Part shown: in pieces, positions 13,481-24,700 of the stretch | How the letters are laid out: each line of letters opens with the position of its first letter | How positions within the stretch are numbered: position 1 is the stretch's first letter | Assembly: GCF_032854445.1 (NCBI RefSeq) | Contig: NC_088306.1 | Location: 3,904,373 to 3,968,372, forward strand | Length of the DNA stretch: 64,000 nucleotides | Source: Liolophura sinensis | Taxonomy: Eukaryota; Mollusca; Polyplacophora; Chitonida; Chitonidae | Reading direction: 5' to 3' | The notes under the pieces: generated by a model | Told to the model about the DNA's origin: nothing | Databases searched by the model: none | The model's input: only the letters and a program-made list of their open reading frames with translations | Made by a program: the position numbers and the translations under genes

Positions 13481-16236
13481 AATAGTTGATTCCTCTTAAC
13501 ATTGTCCGAAAGATACGACCAAGTTAGGTCATCTCTTACATATTTTCTTAGAAAATCAATCTTACAAAGCTAGAATATTAGGTTTATTCAGGCGTCACTA
13601 GGGCTGAACCATAAACCAGTGGGAAAAGATAAGCTGAACCATCACGTTTTAAACTGAATTACATGCTACAGCCCCATTCTCTTTCCATTTAACCAACGCA
13701 CTTGCTTCAGAATTTTGCTTCTCCAGAAAATCATATTTCCGGAACTATTTACCCCTGAGGGCCCCTAATAATGGAGATTCCATATGCTTGTTAAGTAACC
13801 TTGTGCCGAGCTAATTTTATTGTGACAGAAGAAGGCGATAGACGGTACTACACTTTAAACCGTACTTATCTAGAATTTCTTTTTTCTAACGAGCGACGTT
13901 TCGGTATGTATACTTTTTGACCCTTACGGACCCTAGTTGTCAACTTGATCTCAACTATGTTTGCTGTGCAGAACAATTATTGATTGGTCTGTCTTAGTTT
14001 CATTGTGTTAGAAAAGGAATACAGCCACAAATTCTCTACAAAACCTATTTGTTTAATGTAGCTTTTGTGCAATAATTGATGCTTGCGGGACCTATTAACA
14101 CCAGAAGAGCCCGGTTCAGCTAATTTCATGGCTATGTTAACTAAGTCGAGGGACTTTAGACTTGGGTTGATCTTGGAGTGGGATTCCAGCGAAGAAGCCA
14201 AACATTCACTCGTTGACCAAAAGTCAAATTAAATAATTAATAATTTGCTGCAATACATTAGAAATAGAAATAGGAAGACATGAAAATAGGAAAGGCAAAG
14301 TGGGCGATAATAGAACAATGGAGGATAAATAGCATTTTGTTCTGATTAACCTACTTATAAGCAACTAAAAACTATGTATGTCATGAAATTGTATTATCTT
14401 AGTGTGACAGGCTTCGTCTTTAGTACATGTAAGTGTATTGTCATTGGCAGTTATCTCCCCTCGTAGCAGTCTTGTGTGAAAGGCGGTTAGATTTGCTGAA
14501 TCTCCTCGTGGTCACCTTATATGATGCTAGCATGCGCTGGGAAATTCCATTCCCTTGAGAGCCAGTATCTGGCCCACATAAACCTAGAGATGTAAATGAG
14601 CAATGTGTAGAGAAAGGTTCCCAGTTTAATTTCTGTAGTTTTTGCATCTTTTTTGACATTTCTGTTTTTTCACTCTAAAAATGTCTGAAAGGAATTGCGT
14701 TTTCTACACGTATATAACTCTCAGTAACAACACAGGGACAATATGTGACCTAGGCATGGTTAATTACTCTTGCCATGATTGTTATATTGCTACATACGTT
14801 CGCGTACATGTCCTATTAAGATAGGATACATGTTTCATTATTAAGATATTTTCTGTTTATGATGTGATAATAACATGTTACAAAAATAATAATATGTTGT
14901 GCTGATAATGAACGAATATATGCTTGGATGTGTGTAGTGGATAAAGGATACTGTGCTACAAAATTATCTTCGTGTTAACAGTACATTATCGCAGTAAAGT
15001 TCCAGCACTTAATATGTATTGTTGTTTTTACTGGTTGAGTTATCTGCCATGATTTGTCCCCTCTTTGTGTCAAGTTTGTCTTCTCTGTCAAGCAATAAAT
15101 ATGAAGGCTCTCCTGTGACCTAGTGTGTTTAAAAGATATTCCATTACTTGCACCACAAAATGAGACCTTCGGTAGTTTGGTTTATCTTTCATCCGTTCAT
15201 ACAAGAATACATGTGTGTATAATATTGCAAATTTCACAAGCTCACAACTCTTGCAATTGTACGTGGTATGGTATAGTTCAGTCCGGCATCACTAACTGTA
15301 TTTAGTGCTTTTTTGTAGTTTCAATAAATATAAACTTAGGAGATTAAAATACTACAATACCACTTTAATAGACAAGATTAACAAATGTTGACAGGATTTC
15401 AGTTTGTTCTAAGTCATTTTTCATGAACTCAGACCCATGCAAACTTAAATCAGTTTTAATATCAACGATTAATTAACCATTTCAGAAGCGGAAGTGATGC
15501 ATATGGCGCATGTAGGCAGTGCAATAACAACAACATAATACTACTGCTAGCAAACACTGTCTGTCGATATTATACAGAGCTGCATTGGAGCTTTTTGCCA
15601 AAACATATATGCATCCTTCACATCAAAGTACGTGCATCATAGGAATATTGTGTACTGCATGGCAGCTAATTGATTGTTGCTTAGATAAACCTGCATTAAT
15701 TCACATCTTGCTCACAACGGACGCCTACAGCCGATAGGCATGTAAACCTACAGTGTAATGTTTTATGACAGCTGATTGTTTTGCACCCGCTGTGCAAGTG
15801 AACCAGGACAACTAAAACCAAAACCGAGAAAAACTTAGGCCTACAGTTCAAGCTAATCTTTCTGCGGTTATGAAATAAGGCCTTGCATAACATGCTGTAC
15901 ACCAAACAGCAAGCCAAATGCTGTCTGGTCCAACATTTCCAACTTATATATGTCTAATAAAACTAATTTGACGAACAAACAGTAGATATCAGCTTAGCCA
16001 GGTGTAGGGAAGTAGATTGTGTTTTCAGGGATTATAGAGGCGTGACAGAACAGTGTGATTGGGTAGTGTGAATTGTTCGCAGCGCACGTGTGAATTGTTC
16101 TCAGCACACGTGTGAATAGAGACGATAAAAGTTTACATGGATAAACCCTTCGCTAAGTGTCTAGGGAAGTTTATGGTAAAAATTGCTCAACAAGTTAAGT
16201 TGTGATCGATGTGCAGTGATCAATTAGATACGTGCA
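13481..16236. other. Intergenic, no supported gene
   Basis: AT-rich sequence with only short ORFs. No domain, splice pair or array was recognised. Confidence 0.4.
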
Positions 16237-16244
16237 GCATCGAT

Positions 16245-16773
16245 TTATTTATTTATTTGTTTGTTTGATTGGTTTTTTACGACGTACTCAAGTATATTTC
16301 ACTTACACGACGGTAGCCAGCATTATGGTGGGAGGAAACTGGGTAGAGCCCGGGGGAAACCCACGACCATCTGCAGGTTTTTGCCAGACCTTCCCTCTTA
16401 AGGCCGGAGAGGAGTGACTGAGTGCCTGCCGTTTAAAGTCGTACAATTTTTCAGTCATAGGACGACGAAGGAGTCCTTTGAGTGCATGTAATGTGCCTCC
16501 TTGGTGCAGGACGGATTTCCCCCGCTCTTTTATCTAGACGCCTTACCCAAGGCAAGTAAGCCGACCCGTCCGAGCCATTATACTGATACCGGTCAACCAG
16601 TCGTTGCACTGTCCCCTTCATGCCGAAAGCCAAGCAAGGAAGCAACAACTTCCTCCTTTAAAGTTTCTAATGTGACTCGACCCAAGATTGACCTTGGATC
16701 TATCGCTCCCGAAGCGGACGCTCTACCAACAGTGCTAGCGGGGCCGGTCGGCCGGAGAGGAAGCCAGCGTACG
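16245..16773 (-). mobile_element. SINE A (minus), interrupted by a nested SINE B
   Basis: The element reads TTTATTTATTTGTTTG...GGAAACTGGGTAGAGCCCGG up to 16413, is interrupted, and resumes at 16750 with GGCCGGAGAGGAAGCCAGCG. It is flanked by an 8-bp direct repeat GCATCGAT (16237-16244 and 16774-16781), consistent with a target-site duplication. The tRNA-like head is absent, so this copy is 5'-truncated. Confidence 0.8.
16414..16749 (-). mobile_element. SINE family B copy nested in SINE A
   Basis: Homologous to 18417-18775. On the minus strand it starts with a tRNA-like head (GCACTGTTGGTAGAGCGTCC) and ends in GTACGACTTTAAACGGCAGG. The 12-bp repeat GGCCGGAGAGGA flanks it (16402-16413 and 16750-16761), marking the insertion into SINE A. 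Confidence 0.8.
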
Positions 16774-17084
16774 GCATCGATAGCTGTATACGTGTGGTAA
16801 TCACGACGTAAGGACATGAATCCATAGTCTGGGATGAGAGCAGATTCTATACCGTGGAATAAATTCATGAGTTTTTGCTCCGTCACAACTGCCACTTATT
16901 TTTTGGAGCACGGAAATACGCAATTCAGCAACAAGGTGTCCCTAGATGTGAAAATGTTCCCCGACTCGCACTTCTGACGTCTCTTTTATGCCCATTCATC
17001 ATTTTACGCAGGATTTGACCTGTTTCCCCGATGTACACTGCAGTGGGGTATTGTTGGAGGTGACTCCGTACATAACGAGCCTCC

Positions 17085-17935
17085 TTGATATAGCCACTAC
17101 GTCACAAGGCAAAGTTTATGTATCCCTCATTTCCTACATACGCACCAACACTACGTCACCAGGCACGCCTTATGTATCCCTCATTTCCTATGTACTGACC
17201 CACACTACGTCCCAAGACAGACCATATGTATCCCTCATTTCCAACATACTGACCCACACTACGTCCCAAAACAAACCATATGTATCCCTCATTTCCTACA
17301 TACTGACCCACACGACGTCCAAGGCCAGCCTTATGCATCCCTCATTTTCTACATACTGACCCACACTACGTCCCAAAACAAACCATATGTATCCCTCATT
17401 TCCAACATATTGACCAACACTACGTCCCAAGACAGACCATATGTTTCCCTCATTTCCTACATACTGACCCATACTACGTCACAAGGCACGCCTTATGTAT
17501 CCCTCATTTCCTACATACTGACCCACACTGTGTCCCGATGCAAACCTCATGCATTCCTCATTTTCTACATACTGACCCACACTACGTCCCAAACCAAACC
17601 ATATGTATCCCTCATTTCCAACATACTGACCCACACTACGTCCCAAGACAGACCATATGTTTCCTTCATTTCCTACATACTGACCCACACTACGTCACAA
17701 GGCACGCCTTATGTATCCCTCATTTGCTACATACTGACCCACGCTGTGTCCCCATACAAACCTCATGCATTCCTCATTTCTTACATACTGACCCACACTA
17801 CGTCCCACGCCATGCCTTATGCATCCCTCATTTTCTACATACTGCCCCCACTATGTCCTAAGACAAGCCTTATGCATCCCTCATTCCCCCTACATACGAA
17901 CCAACACTACGTTATTTATATAAGCCAAAAACGCA
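17085..17935 (+). repeat. 54-bp tandem satellite, locus 1, about 15 copies
   Basis: The unit resembles TATCCCTCATTTCCTACATA followed by CTGACCCACACTACGTCCCA. The period of 54 bp gives an open frame with an 18-residue repeat, again a numerical by-product. The array ends in the non-satellite sequence TACGTTATTTATATAAGCC, which also ends locus 2. Confidence 0.9.
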
Positions 17936-18137
17936 ACCGTTTCCACTTAACTCGTACGTCACCTGACTAGTCTGGTAGTACGAGGCCCACTTCAACCAAT
18001 GATTAGGCAGGGGCTGCCGACATGTTGGAAAGACATGCTATAACCTGGGCGTTAAAAGCTTTTGTATTATAGAGAGGATATATTGGGTTATGTTCACGTC
18101 AAATATCAGTAAAATACCATAAATATTTCTTATGATT

Positions 18138-18392
18138 TAAATATAAGCGTCATGTCCGACATTCATGTACAATTCGTAGTCTGTAAAGGGCCAAGTCGAT
18201 AATTGCAAGATCCATTTCCAAAACAACGTTTAACACTAGCTCCCAAAGACAAAGGTATGTCAGAAATTATACAAATAAGAAATAAAGCCGGCAACACACA
18301 AGATAGAAACGGTCATCAGTTTTCAATGATACCGGACAGACAGTGGATATTCCAGGCATGAATTCCATATCAAAGTTCAAATTCGTAGTCCA
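18138..18392 (-). repeat. Dispersed repeat family C, copy 1
   Basis: The reverse complement of this segment closely matches 28249-28501, including AACGTTTAACACTAGCTCCC and CAGTGGATATTCCAGGCATG on this strand. Weaker relatives lie near 22930 and 42460. No ORF or terminal repeats were recognised. Confidence 0.75.
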
Positions 18393-18416
18393 TGAATGAG
18401 TTCCAGGTCAATAGAT

Positions 18417-18775
18417 CGAGTGAGTGCTTGGGGTTTAACGTCGTACTCAACAATTTTTCAGTCATATGACGACGAAGGAATCATTAGGGTGCATGTACGT
18501 ATAATGTGCCTCCTTGTTGCAGGACGGATTTCCACCGCTCTTTTATTTAGTGCTGCTTCACTGAGACGACTTACCGAAGGCAAGTAAGCCGCCCCGCCCG
18601 AGCCATTATACTGATACGGGTCAACCAGTCGTTGCACTATCCCCTTCATGCTGAACGCCAAGCGAGGAAGTTACAACTTCCTCTTTTAAAGTCTTAGGTG
18701 TGACTCGATCAAGGATTGATCCTGGATCTACCGATCCCGAAGCGGACGCTCTACCAACTGTGCTATCCGGGCCGG
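18417..18775 (-). mobile_element. SINE family B, near full-length
   Basis: On the minus strand it opens with a tRNA-like sequence (GGCCCGGATAGCACAGTTGG, then TAGAGCGTCCGCTTCGGGAT, and a B-box-like GGATCAATCC). The body is unrelated to tRNA and it ends in GACGTTAAACCCCAAGCACT. This is the structure expected of a tRNA-derived SINE transcribed by RNA polymerase III. Confidence 0.75.
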
Positions 18776-19429
18776 TAGATCAATGGAATATACTGAGCAA
18801 TAGCCACTGTGCATATATTTCGAACAATTTCGCATTTCTTTGTTTTCTGTTGGTAACCATGCCCATTTTCATAGAAAATTTGACATAGAATTCATCCATA
18901 ACCAACCATGTCGATTTTCAAACCAATATAGCACTTTTTTCAATACCAGTTTTGGCAAATATCACTCCACATCTGCAGACCAAGGGGAGATAATCCAGCC
19001 TGGCAGTTGTTCTTTATGCTATGTGATAGGCCTCCGTTGTTATTTATATCTGTTGGTATTAATTTCCGAGATGGACGGCTCGTACAGCTTTGAACTGATA
19101 TGTCAAACTGAACAAGCACTAAAACACGGGTGCACGCAGAGGGGCCAACAGGTGAAACCTTTTTATAAATCAGGATAATGTGTTCGGGAGGATTTAAATA
19201 TTAATGATAATCTGATCACACCCCCATCATATTGCCATTTCACAAAAATTCCAATTTCTGGAAGGCCTAAATACATGGTATATCTCATGACTTAATATTA
19301 ACATACACACTGAATTCTTCATTTTAAATGTAGACCTATTATGTTTTTTTGTAATAATGTGTTCAGGATTTAATCTTCATCTTACATTTTTTGTAAACAT
19401 CAGCACTTTCTTTTCTACCTGTTTACACT

Positions 19430-19477
19430 GCTGCTTGTGAAACCTGCACGCATAAACGTGCAGGTTTCACAAGCAGC
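19430..19477. repeat. Perfect 21-bp hairpin with 6-nt loop
   Basis: The left stem GCTGCTTGTGAAACCTGCAC plus G (19430-19450) is an exact reverse complement of 19457-19477, separated by CATAAA. It lies just outside a SINE A fragment. The function is unknown. Confidence 0.85.
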
Positions 19478-19507
19478 CTGGGGGAAATTTACGGCCATCT
19501 GCTGTCT

Positions 19508-19674
19508 GCTCAAGAATATTTCACTTATTCGACGTTATGGAGGGGGGGTGGGGGGAGGAATCGGACAGAGTCCTGGGTAACCCACAACCATCCGCAGGTT
19601 CCTGCCAGACCTTCCCACGTACAGCCGGAAAGGAAGCCAACATGAGCTGGACTTGAACTCACGGGGACCGCATT
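19508..19674 (-). mobile_element. SINE family A fragment
   Basis: Contains CTCAAGAATATTTCACTTAT, CCCACAACCATCCGCAGGTT and AGCTGGACTTGAACTCAC in family order on the minus strand, with a G-rich expansion near 19540. It abuts the second 54-bp satellite locus. Confidence 0.8.
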
Positions 19675-19905
19675 AAGTAAGCCTTATGCATCCTTCATTT
19701 CCTACATACTGACCCACACTATGTCCCAAGGTAAGCCTTATGCATCCTTTATTTCCTACATACTGACCCACACTGCGTTCCAAGACAAACCTTATGTATC
19801 CCTCACTCCCTACATATTGACCCACGCTACGTTCCAAGGCAAGCCTTATGCATCCCTCATTCCCCGTACATACGAACCAACACTACGTTATTTATATAAG
19901 CCAAA
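19675..19905 (+). repeat. 54-bp satellite, locus 2, about 4 copies
   Basis: Same monomer as 17085-17935, and it ends in the same sequence (CCAACACTACGTTATTTATA TAAGCCAAAA). The shared right border suggests both arrays are internal parts of one dispersed element. Confidence 0.85.
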
Positions 19906-19984
19906 AGTCATTGCGCTGCGATAGTGCGCTAGCCAATGGAGCAACGGAAGACTCCCCGCTCTCATCTTCTTATAACAAATCAGG

Positions 19985-20252
19985 GGCCTCCGTGGCGCAG
20001 TTGGTTAACGCGCTAGCTCAGCGTAATGCTTCAGGATCCTCTCACTACTGCGGTCGCTGTAAGTTCAAGTCTAGCTCATGCTGGCTTCCTCTCCGGCCGT
20101 AAGTGGGAAGGTCCTTCAGCAACCTGCGGATGGTCGTGGGTTACCCCCGGGCTCTGCCCGATTTCCTCCCCCTATTATGCTGGCCGCCGTGAAATAAGTG
20201 AAATATTCTTGAGTACTGTGAAAAACACCAAGCAAATAAATAGATAAATCCA
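19985..20252 (+). mobile_element. SINE family A, complete copy with tRNA-like head
   Basis: The head GGCCTCCGTGGCGCAGTTGG (box A-like GTGGCGCAGTTGG) and a box B-like AGTTCAAGTC are followed by the family body (ATGCTGGCTTCCTCTCCGGC, then CTGGCCGCCGTGAAATAAGT). The tail is AAATAAATAGATAAAT. It is the only copy in the window that shows the whole structure, so it serves as the reference for the others. It is a non-coding, LINE-dependent retroposon. Confidence 0.85.
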
Positions 20253-21339
20253 ACAATGCCATGTCCCGAGTCAGTTATACATATCCCAAGTCCCTAATTC
20301 CAGCAAACAGGAGATTGCCATGGGTTTGTAATATTATCTGTATCTAATATTAAAAACAGAGTTTTTGTGTTTTCTGACAGCACTGACCTCGGTGTTGTGC
20401 AAGATTTCTGTACAAACCTTGCTAGTTATGGCAGTGATGTGTAGCGAATGTAGAGAGCGACGCTTGCGCTGTAGGGAGTATGACTTCTACCCTTTTATCA
20501 CAAAACCCCTTTATTTCGTCTTAGAAACTATTGTCGGAAAAGAAATCAAATTTACATCAAAGTTAAAATTAAGAGCTTGATCGTCTTTTGATAATAAGTC
20601 ATCCAAGCCAAAAATCCGTGTGCAGTTGCATGTATAGGAACAAAGAACAAACAAAGAAGCATGTGTAAAATGGACGGCACGACCATTGTGTATTTTTTAA
20701 CTATAAATAAATCTATAAGTTACAGAAATGTCTAAAGTCTGTATATTAGCACTGGGTCGATAAGTCACCTCTTCACCTCCGCTTTCCGACTTCTCCGTTT
20801 CCGGTTCAGTCAGCACTTGGGGTCATTTTCCATTCAACTGGATGACTTTGTTTCCTGGCCTCGGGATTTCTGTGACGTCCTGAAATAGTGACATTAACAT
20901 GTTAAAATCTTCCATAATTATGCGCGCGCAGCCTGCATAAAGGCGATTTCACAAGCGATCTCTGACATGAGTCATAATTTGAAATACGATTTTAGAAGTT
21001 AATGATTGGGCCTAGGAATTCACGGTTCTGACCACCTCAAAAATGTTATTTTATGAGACAAACATTTCCAAATAACAACCTCTAGTTTAAAAATCTAAGC
21101 ATTAGGTCGGAGGATTCAAATTCTGACTGAGGTCAGAAATGGCTTGTAGAAACGGCCCGTTGTGAGTGGGCCTATTCAATTAAAGCGTTGTTCAGGCTGG
21201 TTCATTTGACTAATTTGTTGAACTAACCCCCCGTGCATCCATTTTTTAGAAAGAAAGACTGTCCACTACATCAAAGTGATGCTTTATAACACAAATATTG
21301 TTGGGGCTTTATTACTTTTATGGATAGCCTCCTTTCTTG
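20253..21339. other. Intergenic, no supported gene
   Basis: This lies downstream (3') of the minus-strand CNBD2-like gene. A minus-strand AATAAA at about 21308-21313 could serve as its polyadenylation signal, but nothing confirms this. Confidence 0.3.
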
Positions 21340-21583
21340 TACTCTCAACAAAAAATCTGTTAAGTCTGACACTGACAAAGTCTGAATGATGCTAGACTGT
21401 ATTCTGCCATTGCAGCAGATTATTCTGTTAAATATGACACATATATTTCTTTATTTCACCATAAATATTGTATCAGACTAACAGGATAGTAATAAATATT
21501 AAGTTATAATAACAGAATACGTTCTAGTCCGACTCAGACAACAGACTTTCTGTTAGAAATAACAGAATGATTTTTTGAGTGTA
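21340..21583. mobile_element. MITE-like palindromic element, copy 1
   Basis: Terminal inverted repeats read TACTCTCAACAAAAAATCTG at the left and the approximate complement at the right (AACAGAATGATTTTTTGAGT). The interior is also partly self-complementary. Related to 47271-47523. No ORF. Confidence 0.7.
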
Positions 21584-21775
21584 CCTCTAAGTTAACTCAT
21601 ATTAATCCAGTTTTGTATGAGGAACCATTCACACATGAAGTAATTCGGGCTTAAGCTGTCTCATTCCTGCCTTAATTTGCCTTGACATTTGTTGGACAAA
21701 CTGGTAGCCTATGACTCTGACAGTGCTAGAGAACAGTTAAATTTTCGCCCGTCGCCATTTTGCGGGGAGGGTGCC

Positions 21776-24700
21776 TCATGGACGCTTGGACATGACAGGG
21801 CTGGTTCTGTAGCCAGCATCCTGAAGAAAAATCATAGCTTTAAGTAACTCAAGTGAAGAAAATGTTGCCAAGGAAGGTAGAAAACGAGAGAATTGTTACT
21901 TACACCTACTTTAAACCTCCTCAACTTCTGCACAGATCCTGCAGCCATTTTTGCCTGTCCATCCATTTTCTTCCCGACATTCATAGCCGCCAGCCAATCA
22001 GCAATCCGACTTTCCAGCCTCTGGAGACTGGACTCCCCAGTCTCGTTGTCGGGCTCACATATCCGATTGCTAATGTACCGCCTCTGTAGATTGTCCATCA
22101 GTGAGTTATACGACCCTGATTCCGCGTTGGACGAAGCTGCGCCACCAACAGACGGACCTCGTGACCTTCTCGTCTTCACGTTGTTCGCCTCAAATTTCCG
22201 CCCAACAGATCTGGACCCAATCATGCCTAGCACATATGAGTTTTCTAACAACAACAAAATGTACTCCATCAATGGCGCATTCTGTATCCGCTGTAGATAC
22301 AAGTCCACTCGAAGGCCAACCTGCTTCCGGAATTCAGGAATCGTGTCCGGGTAGCGTTTCTCAAAAAACCTGTCGTATTGTTCTCTGTTGAGAACCAACA
22401 GTTCTGTTGGCGCTGTGCAAGTGGCCGAGTAAACATAAGTGTCCAGGCGGAGACTGAATTCCAGGCAGCCTGAAAAAGAGAGTCGTAGTACTTCAGAATT
22501 TTTCTCTGACCTCAGAACGGCGATAGGGTTGTGTAGAGCAAAGAAACCAGAGGGCCCTGAGCTAAACTACACAACACAGGCATCTAAAATAAAATCTTCA
22601 CTCAAAGCCATAGACAAGCAAAATTGAGATGCGAACCTGCGACCTAATGGGCGCGATGGCACAGCTATACAGAAGCAGCAACGTATAGCAGTAAAGAACT
22701 AACGAGTACCATACACTGCTCGGACAGGCTTGTTTTAGACGGGCAATGATCCCCGATACTATAAAACTTCAAGGTTTTAGGTGGGAAATTTCATTTCGAT
22801 AGAAGATAAATTGTTCGTGACATCAGTGAATAAAGCTATGACTTCTCCTCTCTTTCACCGCCCAGCCGCCATGACATATGACTGAACGAAACGTCAATTC
22901 AAACCTTAGATTTCAGGCCGTGCAAACTCGTAGGGTATAGCAGTTTGTGTTAAATTGGTGTTTTGGAAATTGGCCTTACGGTTATTGACCACCGTGGTTA
23001 ACGGCTGGCATAGGAGTGTCTGTTTCGACGCATAGATATTTATTTCTTAAATACACCTGGTAGCAGCGTGGAGAAAATAAATCCAAATAAATAAATAAAA
23101 TAAACAATAAATCATCAACTAACCAACAAACTCATTTTCTCCCAGCAGCCCGATCTCTTGTTGTTTGCTTGTGCTATTCTTCCGTCGCTTCATCTCCTCG
23201 TGTGGAGCAATGTTCCCGGCAGGTGGCTTCATACTGTAAGAGATAAGACCGTACATATGCACAAGCTGTTTTCCGGTAGGCTAGGGTAATAGTGTGGTAT
23301 ATAAGCGCTATCTGTCTGCGTTCTGTGCCGAGTTTCCCTTTACGCTAATGGTAGAAGCGTACAGTAAAACCCAGAGACGGTGTTTCAAATCCGCAGCTCG
23401 TAAACCTCTGTCACATGCGAAACACTCGTCATATTTCGAAGACTATTAATGTGTTGGTGTGTTGCATGTGTTGGTTTTGAGAGATGTAGGACTGAACGTT
23501 TGCTGAGACTGTCCAATCAGTTAATCTGCTTATGATTGATTGAATGATTGATTCAACGGTCATTAAATTGTTGTTTAAAGACATTCTCAATGAATTTCGG
23601 ACCGTACGAAGAGATTTCGCCCTATTCTGAAGTTAGCATCGGCTAATGTTGTTTTGTGGCCGTCAATGACGCATTGCCAGTGAAGAATGAAACATGTGGT
23701 TCTGTTTTATTTTTTGGCAATTCAAGTTACATGTCAAGTTAGAGAGTATTGAATTTTGTCTATGTTTCATTCCTTCACCTATTCAACATTTGACAATGTG
23801 TGTATAGAGAGGAAACGTAGCGTATTTATAGACTCTGTTGCAGGGTATATAGGCAATTTGTAAAGGAACGTTCAGAGGGGCTATGTACATGTACATGTAG
23901 TCAGTGACACCACAGTGACGTCAGCAACGGAAGTGACGTTGTTTGGAACATCATAACTCACCTATCTGTGAGTACCGGAAGTTTGGTCTCCATCTCCTCC
24001 CACATATTTGGCAGTTGAGATTTGTGAAGTCCCGGGTGTACGCTGATTTCAACTTCTCCACTATAATCAGAGAAATAAATGAGATCGGAATTTATAGCGA
24101 GGACAAATGAAAGGAAAACAATAGAAACTCATTCACACAAGCAAATTACCCGCCATACAACAGACAACACTCGATCAAGTGTACGAATGCACTGATAAAA
24201 TAGTCACCATGACGTTTAAACATCATATTATTTTTCCGATGTTGCAAAATCAACGTATATGAAAAACTGCGCACATTGAACAAGTCAAGAACGCGGCAAT
24301 GTTATCAATCAGGCGCGAGTTTTCTCTAGAACCCGAGAACCCAGCTGACATCACCCTGCCCTGCCTGACTGCCATGTTTGCGTAGGGCCCGAGAGGCGCC
24401 ACATCATGTTTCCGGTTGCTCTAACATGGCGTATTCCATGACCTCGAAATTTAAATGTTTTCATGCCTCTTATACTGATGTAAAACTACATATGTTCGTT
24501 AATAGACCGTTTAGATCTGTTAGACCCTTCTTCCAAAATAAAATTGTAACATTCTTGTTATATATAAGAAACATCGCTGTTGCTTGAATTTTCGGTAATA
24601 TTGCTTTAGAATTAAAGGTTTGTTAACACGGTTGTACCTTGCTTACGCCGGCAAAAACATAGACGTGTCTACGTTTTTAAATTTATTCCAATTATCTTGA

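Noticed and set aside
21853-22391. Plus-strand ORFs opposite CNBD2-like exon 7
   Set aside because: Antisense shadows. The minus-strand frame is spliced in phase with recognisable domains.
22626-22680. tRNA-like sequence on the minus strand (GCAGGTTCGCATC)
   Set aside because: Only a B-box-like motif is convincing, and no cloverleaf could be drawn.
23334-23402. Possible tRNA gene (TGGTAGAAGCG ... GTTTCAAATCC)
   Set aside because: Acceptor and anticodon stems do not pair convincingly. It is more likely a decayed SINE head or chance.
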